Positions 1 through 6,845 are shown, counted from the first letter of the stretch. The stretch: DNA of 13,678 bases from Nitriliruptoraceae bacterium (GCA_007134165.1 SLLJ01000115.1:1-13678), one strand, 5' to 3'. Notes: a model not told the origin generated them from the sequence alone. Numbers and translations: made by a program.

Positions 1-6
1 CGGGCC

Positions 7-465
7 ATGCGCAGGCTCGACGACCGCCATCGGTTCGAGCCGGTCGACCACTGGCTGGTGCGGCTCTCGCCCGGCCGACGATGGCGTCGGCGACGGCCTG
101 GCCACCACCCCGCCCACCCCGGGCTGTCCGACGTCGACCGGGACCACATCTGGAACGAACTGCGGGTCCGCTGGCCCCGGGGACGCCGTCGGCGCCGGGT
201 ACCTCCCGCGCTCATCTGGCTGGCCACCCTGGTTGCCGTCGTGGCGGTCAGCGCCGGGGTTCCCCTGCTCGTGATCGGCACCACCCACGGCCCGCCCGAG
301 GCCGACCAGCGGGTGCAGGCGGTGACCGTCGACCGTCCCGACGCCCCGCCCGCGGAGCCCGAGATGATCGAGGAGCCACCCGGGCCGTTGCCGGAGTACG
401 AGTTCCCCACCCCTCGCGGCGATACCAGTCCGACGACGGCCGAACCCGACGACCCCCAGAACTGA
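7..465 (+). CDS. Small single-pass membrane protein, unknown function
   Basis: I do not recognise a family. The 152-residue frame has an Arg-rich, cytoplasmic-looking N-terminal half (residues 1-65, with a run of five Arg just before the membrane). One clear hydrophobic segment follows at about residues 68-91. The tail is about 60 residues, rich in Pro, Glu and Asp, and is probably outside the cell. The positive-inside rule supports N-in, C-out topology. The frame is open to the left edge, so the ATG at 7 may be internal and the gene may begin before the window. It ends 8 bp before the first possible decarboxylase start, which suggests co-transcription. The membrane segment and the compact spacing favour a real gene. 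The low-complexity ends make the call moderate. Confidence 0.6.
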   Translation: MRRLDDRHRFEPVDHWLVRLSPGRRWRRRRPGHHPAHPGLSDVDRDHIWNELRVRWPRGRRRRRVPPALIWLATLVAVVAVSAGVPLLVIGTTHGPPEADQRVQAVTVDRPDAPPAEPEMIEEPPGPLPEYEFPTPRGDTSPTTAEPDDPQN

Positions 466-473
466 GCTGCCGG

Positions 474-1889
474 ATGCGTCCCAGCGCCGAGGGCGATCCG
501 ACCCCGCTCGATCCCGCCCAGCTCGGCACCGGGGACATGGATCCCGAGACCTTCCGCCGGCACGGGCATGCCGTGATCGACTGGGTCGCCGACGAGCTCA
601 GCGGCGTCGGCGAGCGGCCCGTGCTCGCGCAGGTCGCCCCCGGGGACATCCGGTCGGCGCTCCCGACGGTCCCGCCGCGGCACCCCGAACCCTTCCCCGA
701 CGCGCTGCGCGACCTCGACGAGATCCTGCTGCCCGGCATCACCCACGGGAACCATCCCGCCTTCCACGCCTACTTCGCGATCACCGGCTCGGGACCCGGC
801 ATCCTCGGGGAGACCCTGGCCGCGGCGCTCAACGTCAACGGCATGCTGTGGCGCACCTCGCCGTCGGCCACCGAACTCGAGGAGCAGGTGCTCGACTGGC
901 TGCGCCAGCTGCTCGGCCTGCCCGAGGGGCTGCGGGGCGTGATCACCGACTCGGCCTCGAGCTCCACATTGACCGCGCTGGCCGCCGCGCGCGAGGCCGC
1001 GGACCTCGACGTCCGCCGGCGAGGGCTGGCCGCCCGCGACGAGGTGCCCCGGCTGACCATCTCCACCTCGACCCAGGCGCACTCCTCGGTGGACAAGGCG
1101 GCGATCACCCTCGGACTCGGCCACGCGGCGATCCGCCACGTGGGCACCACCTCCACGACCAGCGTGGACCCGTTGGCCGAGATCGCCGGGCTACGTGACG
1201 AACTCGCCGAGGAGCTCGGGCTCCGGATCTGGCTGCACGTCGACGGTGCGTACGGCGGCATGGCGGCGTTGTGCGAGGAGCTGCGCTGGGTGCTCGACGG
1301 GGCCGAACAGGCCGAGTCGTTCGTGACCAACCCGCACAAATGGTTGTTCACCCCGATCGACTGCTCGGTGCTGTACGTGCGCGACCCGGCCGCGCTGACC
1401 CGGGCGTTCTCGCTGGTGCCGGAGTACCTCACGACCGCCGACGAAGGCGTCACCGACTTCATGGACTGGGGCGTGCAGCTCGGCCGGCGCTTCCGGGCGC
1501 TGAAGCTGTGGCTGGTGATCCGCTACTTCGGTGCGGAGGGCCTGGCCGAGCGCATCCGTACCCACATCTTCCAGGCCCACCGTGCGGCCGCATGGTGCCA
1601 GGGCCACCCCGACTTCGAGGTGCTGGCGCCCACCCCGATGTCGACGGTGTGATTCCGCGCCCGACCGCGGTGGCTTCCCGCCGACGACGAGGGCGCGCTC
1701 GGCCGGCTCAACCACACGCTGCTCGAACGGGTCAACGCCAGCGGACGCGCCTACCTGTCGCACACCGAACTCGATGGCCGCACCGCCCTGCGCCTGGCAA
1801 TCGGCAACCTGCGCACCACCGACGAACGCCTGACCGAGACCCTCGAGCTGATCGGTCGGGAGCTGGCCGCCCTGCGCGATCTCGGCTAG
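474..1889 (+). CDS. Group II PLP-dependent decarboxylase (aromatic-L-amino-acid type) with an in-frame TGA at a Cys position
   Basis: The family removes the alpha-carboxyl group of amino acids such as aromatic ones, as a cytosolic PLP homodimer. Counting from ATG 474, visible landmarks are the His that stacks on PLP (H203, in TQAHSSVDKA), the Asp that contacts the pyridine nitrogen (D257, in HVDGAYGG) and the Schiff-base Lys (K289, in NPHKW). Residue 393 is TGA (1650-1652), inside S-T-V-TGA-F-R, where homologues such as human DDC have V-C-F-R. The same frame then runs 78 more sense codons, with about 87 % G or C in third position. They encode the expected C-terminus (A-Y-L-S-H-T-E-L, then L-R-L-A-I-G-N-L-R-T-T), ending in TAG. 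A conventional reading stops at 1652 and loses this domain. ATG 537 (M-D-P-E-T-F) resembles the usual family start; both starts have weak ribosome sites. The gene overlaps meaB tail-to-tail by four bases. The substrate cannot be told. Confidence 0.85.
1653..1683 (+). other. Hairpin-forming stretch just after the in-frame TGA (possible SECIS, weak)
   Basis: Three competing hairpins can be drawn in the 31 bases after the TGA. One pairs CCGCG (1655-1659) with CGCGG (1666-1670). One pairs GCGG (1667-1670) with CCGC (1678-1681) around loop TGGCTTC. This loop begins 18 nt after the TGA and has G in its first two bases, as bacterial SECIS elements tend to have. A longer six-pair stem, 1668-1673 with 1678-1683 and including one G-U pair, has loop CTTC with no G and probably wins. 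In DNA this GC-rich, hairpins arise by chance, so this is only a candidate site. Confidence 0.18.
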
Positions 1890-2866
1890 GTGGTGCCGCC
1901 CTCGATCGCGTCGAGCAGCGAGTCCGCGGCGGTGTAGGGATCGAGCTCCCGCGCGGCGACCTCGATCGCGAGCGCGTCGAGCAGCGGGTCCTTGCCGTGG
2001 TCGAGCCGGGCGAAGCGCAGGCGGACCTGCTCGAGGGCGATCTCCCGCACGGCGTGCAACGCCCGCTCGCGGCGACGGACCTCGCGCAGCCCGCTGACGT
2101 CGAGATGGCGGCCATGGGCATCGAGGTGGTCGACGAGCTCGGCCACCCCCTCCTCGCGCACCGCGACCGTACGCACGATCGGCGGCCACCAGCCTGGAGC
2201 GTCGTGGGCATCCTCGAGCGCATGGCCCATCTCGAGCATGCCACGCAGCTCGGACTCGAGCTTGCCCGCACCGGACTGGTCGGCCTTGTTGATCGCGAAG
2301 ATGTCCGCGACTTCCAGGATGCCGGCCTTGGCGGCCTGGATACCGTCGCCCATGCCGGGCGCGAGCGCGACCACGGTGGTGTCGGCGGTGGCGGCCACCT
2401 CGACCTCGGACTGTCCGACGCCGACGGTCTCGATGATGACGTCGTCGAACCCGGCCGCGTCGAGCACCAGCACGGCCTGGGGGGTGGCGAACGACAGGCC
2501 GCCGAGGTGGCCGCGGGACGCCATCGAGCGAATGAACACGCCCGGGTCGGCGTGGTGGCCCTGCATCCGCACCCGGTCGCCGAGCAGCGCCCCGCCCGAG
2601 AACGGCGAGGACGGGTCCACCGCGAGCACGGCGACGGTGCGCTCGCGGCGGCGTAGCTCGCCGGCGATCGCGTTGGTCAGGGTCGACTTGCCGACCCCCG
2701 GCGAGCCGGTGATGCCCAGGATCCGCGCCGTACCCGTGCGCGAATAGAGCGCCCCGATGGCCGCGCGCAACCGCGCGGGGGCGCCGTCTTCGGCCACGGT
2801 GAGCAGGCGGGCCAGCGCGCGGCGTTCACCGCGCGCCAGACCGTCGATCAGGGCGGAGAGCTCCAC
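1886..2866 (-). CDS. meaB: Methylmalonyl-CoA mutase-associated GTPase MeaB (ArgK family)
   Basis: This is a G3E-family GTPase chaperone. It gates adenosylcobalamin loading of methylmalonyl-CoA mutase and protects the enzyme. Numbered from the GTG at 2866 (326 aa, normal for the family), the P-loop G-S-P-G-V-G-K-S is at 54-61. The conserved V-D-P-S-S-P-F-S-G-G-A-L-L-G-D-R-V-R-M stretch follows. Then come the E-T-V-G-V-G-Q-S motif and N-K-A-D for guanine recognition. The C-terminal helical part is present. The open frame extends 33 codons upstream into the thiolase, but the GTG at 2866 has a strong GAGGAGG four bases before it and lies 25 bp after the thiolase stop. It is therefore the second gene of a thiolase-meaB operon. 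Its TAG shares CTAG with the decarboxylase stop. The mutase is not in the window and must lie elsewhere. Confidence 0.94.
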   Translation of the reverse strand: MELSALIDGLARGERRALARLLTVAEDGAPARLRAAIGALYSRTGTARILGITGSPGVGKSTLTNAIAGELRRRERTVAVLAVDPSSPFSGGALLGDRVRMQGHHADPGVFIRSMASRGHLGGLSFATPQAVLVLDAAGFDDVIIETVGVGQSEVEVAATADTTVVALAPGMGDGIQAAKAGILEVADIFAINKADQSGAGKLESELRGMLEMGHALEDAHDAPGWWPPIVRTVAVREEGVAELVDHLDAHGRHLDVSGLREVRRRERALHAVREIALEQVRLRFARLDHGKDPLLDALAIEVAARELDPYTAADSLLDAIEGGTT

Positions 2867-2891
2867 CTCGCCTCCTCGGCTGCCTGATTGC

Positions 2892-4079
2892 TCAGGGCAC
2901 GGTGACCAGCAGCGCGTCGCCCTGCCCGCCACCGCCGCACAGCGCGGCCGCGCCGGTCCCGCCACCGCGGCGGGCGAGCTCGTTGATCAGCGACACCACG
3001 ATGCGAGCACCCGAGCAGCCGATCGGGTGGCCGAGCGCCACCCCACCGCCGTTGACGTTGACCTTCTCGTCGGACACACCGAGGTCACGGGTGGAGGCCA
3101 GCGCCACCGACGCGAACGCCTCGTTGATCTCGTAGAGGTCGAAGCCGCTCGGGTCCGCCCCGATGCGCGCGGCCGCCACGCGGATGGCGTTGGCCGGCTG
3201 CAGGTGCAGTGAGGTGTCGGGACCGGCGACGGTGCCCCAGGCATCCACCGTGGCCAGCACGGGAAGGCCCAGCGCTTCGGCCTTGTCGCGGCTGGCCAGC
3301 ACCAGGGCGGCCGCGCCGTCCGAGATCTGCGAGGCGTTGCCGGCAGTGACGGTGCCCTGCTTGGTGAAGGCAGGCCGCAGCCGCCCGAGCGACTCGGTGG
3401 TCGTTCCGGGGCGCACGCCCTCGTCCTGGCCGACGACGACCGGGTCGCCCTTGCGCTGGGGCACCTCGATGGGCACCACCTCGTCATCGAAGGCACCGGA
3501 CTTCCAGGCCTCGGCGGCGCGTTCGTGGGACCGCGCCGACCACGCGTCCTGATCCTCCCGGGTCATGCCCAAGCCCTTGGACTCCTGGAAGTTGTCGGTG
3601 GCCAGGCCCATCGCACAGGCATCGAAGGCGCAGGTCAGCCCGTCGTGCATCATCACGTCGATGACCTTGCCGTCGCCCATCCGGTACCCGAAGCGGGCCT
3701 TGTCGAGCAGGAACGGGGCCTGGGACATCGATTCCATGCCCCCGGCCACCACGAGGTCGAACTCCCCGAGGCGGATCAGGTCACGGGCACGGCTGAGCGC
3801 GGTCATGCCCGACAGGCAGACCTTGTTGATCGTCTCCGCGGCGACCTGCATCCCGATGCCGCCCTCCACGGCGGCCTGCCGGGCGGTGATCTGCCCCTGA
3901 CCGGCCTGCAGCACGTGGCCCATCACCACGTAGCCGACCTCGTCGGCGGCGACCCCGGCCTTCTCGAGCGCCGCGGCGATGGCGCGGCCTCCCAGCTGCA
4001 TCGCCGTCAACGATGCGAGTCCTCCTCCGAACCGGCCCACGGGGGTCCGGGCGTATCCGACAACGACGACGTCACTCAC
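2892..4079 (-). CDS. Acetyl-CoA C-acetyltransferase (thiolase)
   Basis: Thiolase II family: it condenses two acetyl-CoA to acetoacetyl-CoA or runs the reverse thiolysis, in the cytosol. From GTG 4079 the protein is 395 aa, the usual length. The acyl-carrying Cys is C88 in N-K-V-C-L-S-G-M. The N-E-A-F motif is present. The catalytic His is H351 in G-H-P-I-G-C-S-G-A, and the second catalytic Cys is C381 in C-G-G-G-G-Q-G. The N-terminus V-G-Y-A-R-T-P-V-G-R-F is typical. The frame is open further upstream, but GTG 4079 is preceded by GGAGAGGA at good spacing and gives the standard N-terminus. It leads the meaB operon and diverges from the epimerase gene. Biosynthetic versus degradative role cannot be told; the neighbours suggest acyl-CoA or propionate metabolism. 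Confidence 0.95.
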   Translation of the reverse strand: MSDVVVVGYARTPVGRFGGGLASLTAMQLGGRAIAAALEKAGVAADEVGYVVMGHVLQAGQGQITARQAAVEGGIGMQVAAETINKVCLSGMTALSRARDLIRLGEFDLVVAGGMESMSQAPFLLDKARFGYRMGDGKVIDVMMHDGLTCAFDACAMGLATDNFQESKGLGMTREDQDAWSARSHERAAEAWKSGAFDDEVVPIEVPQRKGDPVVVGQDEGVRPGTTTESLGRLRPAFTKQGTVTAGNASQISDGAAALVLASRDKAEALGLPVLATVDAWGTVAGPDTSLHLQPANAIRVAAARIGADPSGFDLYEINEAFASVALASTRDLGVSDEKVNVNGGGVALGHPIGCSGARIVVSLINELARRGGGTGAAALCGGGGQGDALLVTVP

Positions 4080-4110
4080 TTCGCAGTCCTCTCCACGGCG
4101 GCATGGGCGC

Positions 4111-4141
4111 ATCGTAGGGGTGCGCGGCCCCCGGACGACAA
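4111..4141 (-). promoter_or_regulatory. Possible promoter for the thiolase-meaB operon
   Basis: On the minus strand, TTGTCG (4141-4136) is followed after 19 bases by TACGAT (4116-4111). These match the TTGnnn and TAnnnT pattern common in actinobacterial housekeeping promoters, though the spacer is long. Transcription would start near 4104 and leave a leader of about 25 bases that contains the ribosome site of the GTG at 4079. Confidence 0.35.
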
Positions 4142-4160
4142 CCGGACGTGCCACCCGGAC

Positions 4161-4186
4161 TGCCATCCTCGGACGTCGAGGTGGCA
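4161..4186. repeat. Bulged 10-bp inverted repeat in the divergent thiolase/epimerase gap (possible operator)
   Basis: The left arm TGCCA plus CCTCG (4161-4165 and 4167-4171, with T4166 unpaired) is complementary to CGAGG plus TGGCA (4177-4186), around the centre GACGT. The element sits about 45 bases before the epimerase start and upstream of the probable thiolase promoter. It could bind a dimeric regulator of both operons, or form a hairpin in the epimerase leader. No regulator gene lies beside it. Confidence 0.4.
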
Positions 4187-4231
4187 GGATGTGCAGGCAT
4201 GGACCAGCGAACCACGACCGGAGGATCCGCC

Positions 4232-4639
4232 ATGCAGGTCACCCGCATCGATCAGATCGCGATCGCCGTCGACGACCTCGACGAGGCGCTGGCATTCTAC
4301 GAGCGTGCGTTCGGGCTCACCGCCGAGTACCGCGAGCGGGTCGACTCCGACGGGGTCGAGGAGGCGATGCTCAACGTCGGCGGCGTGTGGCTGCAGTTGC
4401 TCCAGGCCACCCGCGAGGACTCGCCGATCGCCAAGTACCTGGCCCGCAACGGGCCTGGGCTGCACCACCTCGGCTTCGGCGTGCGCTCGGTGCAGGACTC
4501 CCTCGACCACCTCGAGGCGCAGGACGTGCGGCTGATCGACACCGCCCCGCGCCCCGGCGGCGGCGGCCATACGGTGGCCTTCGTGCACCCCAAGGGCACC
4601 GGCGGGGTGCTCGTCGAACTGGTCGAGGACGAGCACTGA
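4232..4639 (+). CDS. mce: Methylmalonyl-CoA epimerase (glyoxalase/VOC fold), with Gln in place of a metal-ligand His
   Basis: It interconverts (S)- and (R)-methylmalonyl-CoA, linking propionyl-CoA carboxylase to the B12-dependent mutase. The 135-aa protein has the two VOC half-repeats. The start, R-I-D-Q-I-A-I-A-V-D-D-L, matches the family block D-H-I-x-I-A-V except that the usual metal-binding His is Gln (Q8, codon CAG). The other expected ligands are visible: Q55 in L-Q-L-L, a His in G-L-H-H-L-G-F (78/79) and E129 in V-L-V-E-L-V. The family feature E-D-S-P-I-A-K-Y-L is present. ATG 4232 has GGAGGA about six bases upstream, which decides against the upstream in-frame ATGs. Adjacent meaB and thiolase genes support the assignment. 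Another VOC-fold function is possible given Q8, but overall similarity favours epimerase. Confidence 0.88.
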   Translation: MQVTRIDQIAIAVDDLDEALAFYERAFGLTAEYRERVDSDGVEEAMLNVGGVWLQLLQATREDSPIAKYLARNGPGLHHLGFGVRSVQDSLDHLEAQDVRLIDTAPRPGGGGHTVAFVHPKGTGGVLVELVEDEH

Positions 4640-4701
4640 CGGTCTCGCCCGCCACCGGACAGCGGTAGCCTGCCCGTACGGTTGCCGACCACGAGGCCAC
4701 G

Positions 4702-5196
4702 TTGCGCTTCACCGACCGACTGCGGGCCTGGTTCAAGGGCGAGACCAAGCAGCCCTCGGACCCGACCACCGACCGCGCGAGCCGCACCGGCACGCGCGAA
4801 CTCGAGGAGTTCATCCGCACCCGCGCCGGAGTCGAGGCCTACCTCGAACCCAAGACCGCCATCTACTCGACCACGCTGCTGCTCGTCGCCGACGACGGCG
4901 AGTACCTGCGCCGACCGGTCAAGGACCGCAACCAGGGCGCTGCCCTGTGCGCACGCACCAACGTGCCGCTGTACGACGCGCGGCGGGTCGGCTACCCCCG
5001 GCGCATGAAGGACTACGACCGGGGGGTGCGCCCCCAGCGGGTCAACCTCGACGACCTGCCGCCCTGGCCCGGTGATGAACCCGCGCAGAGCGACGGTCCC
5101 CCGCCGCCCCCACCGCCCCCCGACGAACCGGACGCGGGGGACGACGCGGTGACGGGGGACGACGAGGTGGCGGGGGACGACGACCCGCCACGGTGA
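4702..5196 (+). CDS. Hypothetical protein with polyproline and acidic tail, downstream of the epimerase
   Basis: The 164-aa protein starts at TTG 4702, with GAGG a few bases upstream. Residues 1-110 look like a compact folded domain: a basic start (R-F-T-D-R-L-R-A-W-F-K), then E-L-E-E-F-I-R-T-R-A-G-V-E-A-Y-L-E-P-K-T-A-I-Y-S and a block ending L-Y-D-A-R-R-V-G-Y-P-R-R-M-K-D-Y. I recall similar short proteins in actinobacteria but know no function. The last 40 residues are disordered: eight consecutive Pro, then near-repeats of G-D-D. It follows the epimerase by 62 bp on the same strand and may be co-transcribed, although no promoter or terminator can be called in the gap. The conserved-looking domain and SD support a real gene. 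Confidence 0.75.
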   Translation: MRFTDRLRAWFKGETKQPSDPTTDRASRTGTRELEEFIRTRAGVEAYLEPKTAIYSTTLLLVADDGEYLRRPVKDRNQGAALCARTNVPLYDARRVGYPRRMKDYDRGVRPQRVNLDDLPPWPGDEPAQSDGPPPPPPPPDEPDAGDDAVTGDDEVAGDDDPPR

Positions 5197-5205
5197 TGGC
5201 GCCCC

Positions 5206-5721
5206 TCAGCTCTCGGTGATCTCGATGGTCTGGATGACCATGTCGTTCTTGGGGCGGTCGCCCGGTCCGGTGGCGGTGGTGGCGATCGCGTCCACGACCT
5301 CCAGGCCGTCGACCGCCTTGCCGAACACCGAGTAGCTCGGCGGCAACCCGTAGTCGGCGTGCATCACGAAGAACTGCGAGCCGTTGGTGTTGGGCCCGGC
5401 GTTGGCCATCGCCAGCGTGCCGCGCGCATACCGGTGCCGACGGGCGGCATCGAGTTCGTCGTCGAACCGGTAGCCGGGGCCGCCGGTACCGGTACCGGTC
5501 GGGTCACCACCCTGGATCATGAACCCCCGGATGACGCGGTGGAAGATGACCCCGTCGTAGAAGCCCTCGCGGGCGAGGAACACGAAGTTGTTGACGGTCC
5601 GGGGCGATTCGTCGGCGAACAGCCGCACGGTGATGTCACCCTGGTTGGTCTTGATGGTGGCCGCGTAGCTGGTATCGGGGTCGAGCACCATCTCGGGCGG
5701 GTTGGCGTACTGCTGGGGCAC
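5206..5721 (-). CDS. Peptidyl-prolyl cis-trans isomerase, cytosolic cyclophilin
   Basis: This cyclophilin catalyses prolyl isomerisation during protein folding. The 171-aa product has no signal or membrane segment, so it is cytosolic. Family landmarks are the catalytic Arg R62 in I-F-H-R-V-I, F67 and Q70 in G-F-M-I-Q-G-G-D, the loop G-T-G-T-G-G-P-G-Y, and the substrate pocket around A-N-A-G-P-N-T-N-G-S-Q-F-F. The start is GTG 5721 with AGGAG six bases upstream. It lies 59 bp after a second, membrane-anchored cyclophilin with the same core motifs, so the pair looks like a tandem duplication. A TAGGCT at 5771-5766 could give it its own promoter. It converges on the hypothetical gene at 4702-5196 with a gap of only 9 bp. 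Confidence 0.95.
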   Translation of the reverse strand: MPQQYANPPEMVLDPDTSYAATIKTNQGDITVRLFADESPRTVNNFVFLAREGFYDGVIFHRVIRGFMIQGGDPTGTGTGGPGYRFDDELDAARRHRYARGTLAMANAGPNTNGSQFFVMHADYGLPPSYSVFGKAVDGLEVVDAIATTATGPGDRPKNDMVIQTIEITES

Positions 5722-5765
5722 GTGGGGCTCCTGGTCGGGGGCGGCGCGGGCGGTTGGCGGGGGCG

Positions 5766-5771
5766 AGCCTA
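5766..5771 (-). promoter_or_regulatory. Possible -10 element for the cytosolic cyclophilin
   Basis: The minus strand reads TAGGCT here, a common actinobacterial -10 form, with about 38 bases left between the expected start site and GTG 5721. No convincing -35 sequence lies at the right distance, inside the end of the upstream cyclophilin gene. It may be chance. Confidence 0.25.
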
Positions 5772-5780
5772 GCCACGGGC

Positions 5781-6581
5781 TCAGCCCAGCTCGACGCGGA
5801 CCTCGGACATCGCGATCGACTCGACCGGACGGTCGGTCGGGTCCGTCGGCGTGGTGGCGATGGCGTCCACCACCTCGAGACCGTCGACGACGCGGCCGAA
5901 GACCGTGTACAGCGGCGGCAGCTCGATGACCTCGCCGTGGACGATGAAGAACTGCGAGCCGTTGGTGTCCGGCCCGGAGTTGGCCATCGCCAGCGTCCCG
6001 CGCGGGTAGCCGCCCTCGGCCTCGACGAGCTCCTCGGCCGCCTCGAGCTCGTCGGGGAAGCGGTAGCCCGGCCCCCCCGTCCCGGTGCCGGTGGGGTCGC
6101 CCCCCTGGATCACGAACTCCTCGATGACCCGGTGGAAGACGACCTCGTCGAAGAAGCCCCGCTCGGCCAGATCCAGGAAGCTGTTGGTGGCCAGCGGCGC
6201 AGCCTCGGGGTCGAGTTCGACGGTGATGGGGCCGAGGTCGGTCTCAATCACGGCCTGCGGCTGGGAGCCGGGAGCGGCCACCAACTCGAAGGGCGGATCG
6301 TCGGGGTCGACGAGCTGCTCGGCACCCGGCAGGGCATCGAGACCGTCGGTCGGGTCCTCAGCCTCGGCCGGGGCATCGGCGACCTCGTCGGGCGGTGGCG
6401 TCTCGGGCGTCTCGGAGCCGGCGAACAGGGAGGCAACCGCGCCGGCGATGAGGGAGAAGGCCATCAGGAAGACCATCACCAGGATCACGATGCGATTGCG
6501 GGACCGGCGGCGATCCAGCCGCGAGGACTGGCGCTTAGCCCGTGCCCGATCGATCTGCTTCTTGTGCTGCTTCTGGCTCAC
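5781..6581 (-). CDS. Membrane-anchored cyclophilin-type peptidyl-prolyl isomerase
   Basis: The 266-aa protein has a very basic N-terminus (residues 1-29), then a hydrophobic segment at about 30-55 (I-V-I-L-V-M-V-F-L-M-A-F-S-L-I-A-G-A-V) without a lipobox, so it is probably an N-in, C-out signal anchor. An acidic, Pro-rich linker spans about 56-105. The cyclophilin domain follows from about 108, with V-F-H-R-V-I, F-V-I-Q-G-G-D, the G-T-G-T-G-G-P-G-Y loop and A-N-S-G-P-D-T-N-G-S-Q-F-F. It should help fold proteins outside the membrane. The start is GTG 6581 with GAGAGG upstream. It lies 33 bp after the small zinc-binding protein and is probably the fourth gene of the run that starts with the hydroxyacyl-CoA dehydrogenase. 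Confidence 0.93.
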   Translation of the reverse strand: MSQKQHKKQIDRARAKRQSSRLDRRRSRNRIVILVMVFLMAFSLIAGAVASLFAGSETPETPPPDEVADAPAEAEDPTDGLDALPGAEQLVDPDDPPFELVAAPGSQPQAVIETDLGPITVELDPEAAPLATNSFLDLAERGFFDEVVFHRVIEEFVIQGGDPTGTGTGGPGYRFPDELEAAEELVEAEGGYPRGTLAMANSGPDTNGSQFFIVHGEVIELPPLYTVFGRVVDGLEVVDAIATTPTDPTDRPVESIAMSEVRVELG

Positions 6582-6614
6582 ACGACCACCTCTCGGGGAC
6601 GTCCGAAGAAGTGC

Positions 6615-6845
6615 TCAGGCTAACCGGCCGCGGCGGGTGGCCGTGCGCCAGCAGTGCAGATGCCAGTGCCGGCGGTCCTCGACCCACTCGACCGGCCACA
6701 CGACCACGTGGCCGACACCGGAGGGGATGCGGTTGTGGCAGGCCGGGCACACGTAGGCCTTGCCTGCCCGGTAGGCGGGCACCCGGCGGGCCTCGTAGCC
6801 CGCCAGCCGAGGCAGCCACGGGTCCTGCGGGTCGGGCAGGGGCAT
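6615..6845 (-). CDS. Small putative zinc-binding protein (CxxC ... HxHxHC)
   Basis: No named family is recognised. The 76-aa protein has an N-terminal part, L-P-D-P-Q-D-P-W-L-P-R-L-A-G-Y-E-A-R-R, and then a likely metal site: C33-P-A-C36, H46 in G-V-G-H, and H60-W-H62-L-H64-C65-W. Two Cys in a knuckle plus a C-terminal Cys/His cluster suggest one zinc bound in a treble-clef or ribbon fold, perhaps for nucleic-acid or protein contact. Its ATG directly follows the TAG of the preceding gene (TAG then ATG, no gap), a sign of translational coupling. The ordered motif and tight spacing make it a likely real gene despite its size. Confidence 0.75.
   Translation of the reverse strand: MPLPDPQDPWLPRLAGYEARRVPAYRAGKAYVCPACHNRIPSGVGHVVVWPVEWVEDRRHWHLHCWRTATRRGRLA

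Noticed and set aside
1650..1652. Genome-wide reassignment of TGA to an amino acid
   Set aside because: TGA ends several neighbouring genes at natural family ends (for example both the thiolase and the cytosolic cyclophilin), so it is an ordinary stop elsewhere in this window.
1600..1889. A frameshift in the decarboxylase gene
   Set aside because: Codon-by-codon reading shows that the C-terminal part lies in the same frame as the N-terminal part. Only one TGA interrupts it, so no base is missing or added.
770..2189. Long minus-strand open frames opposite the decarboxylase and meaB region
   Set aside because: They are Arg, Pro, Ser and Ala-rich products without domains. Such antisense frames are expected opposite high-GC coding sequence.
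1886..5196. A biosynthetic gene cluster or new multi-gene system around the decarboxylase
   Set aside because: The genes next to it are ordinary propionate and acyl-CoA genes on the opposite strand, and no tailoring, transport or regulatory genes accompany it.
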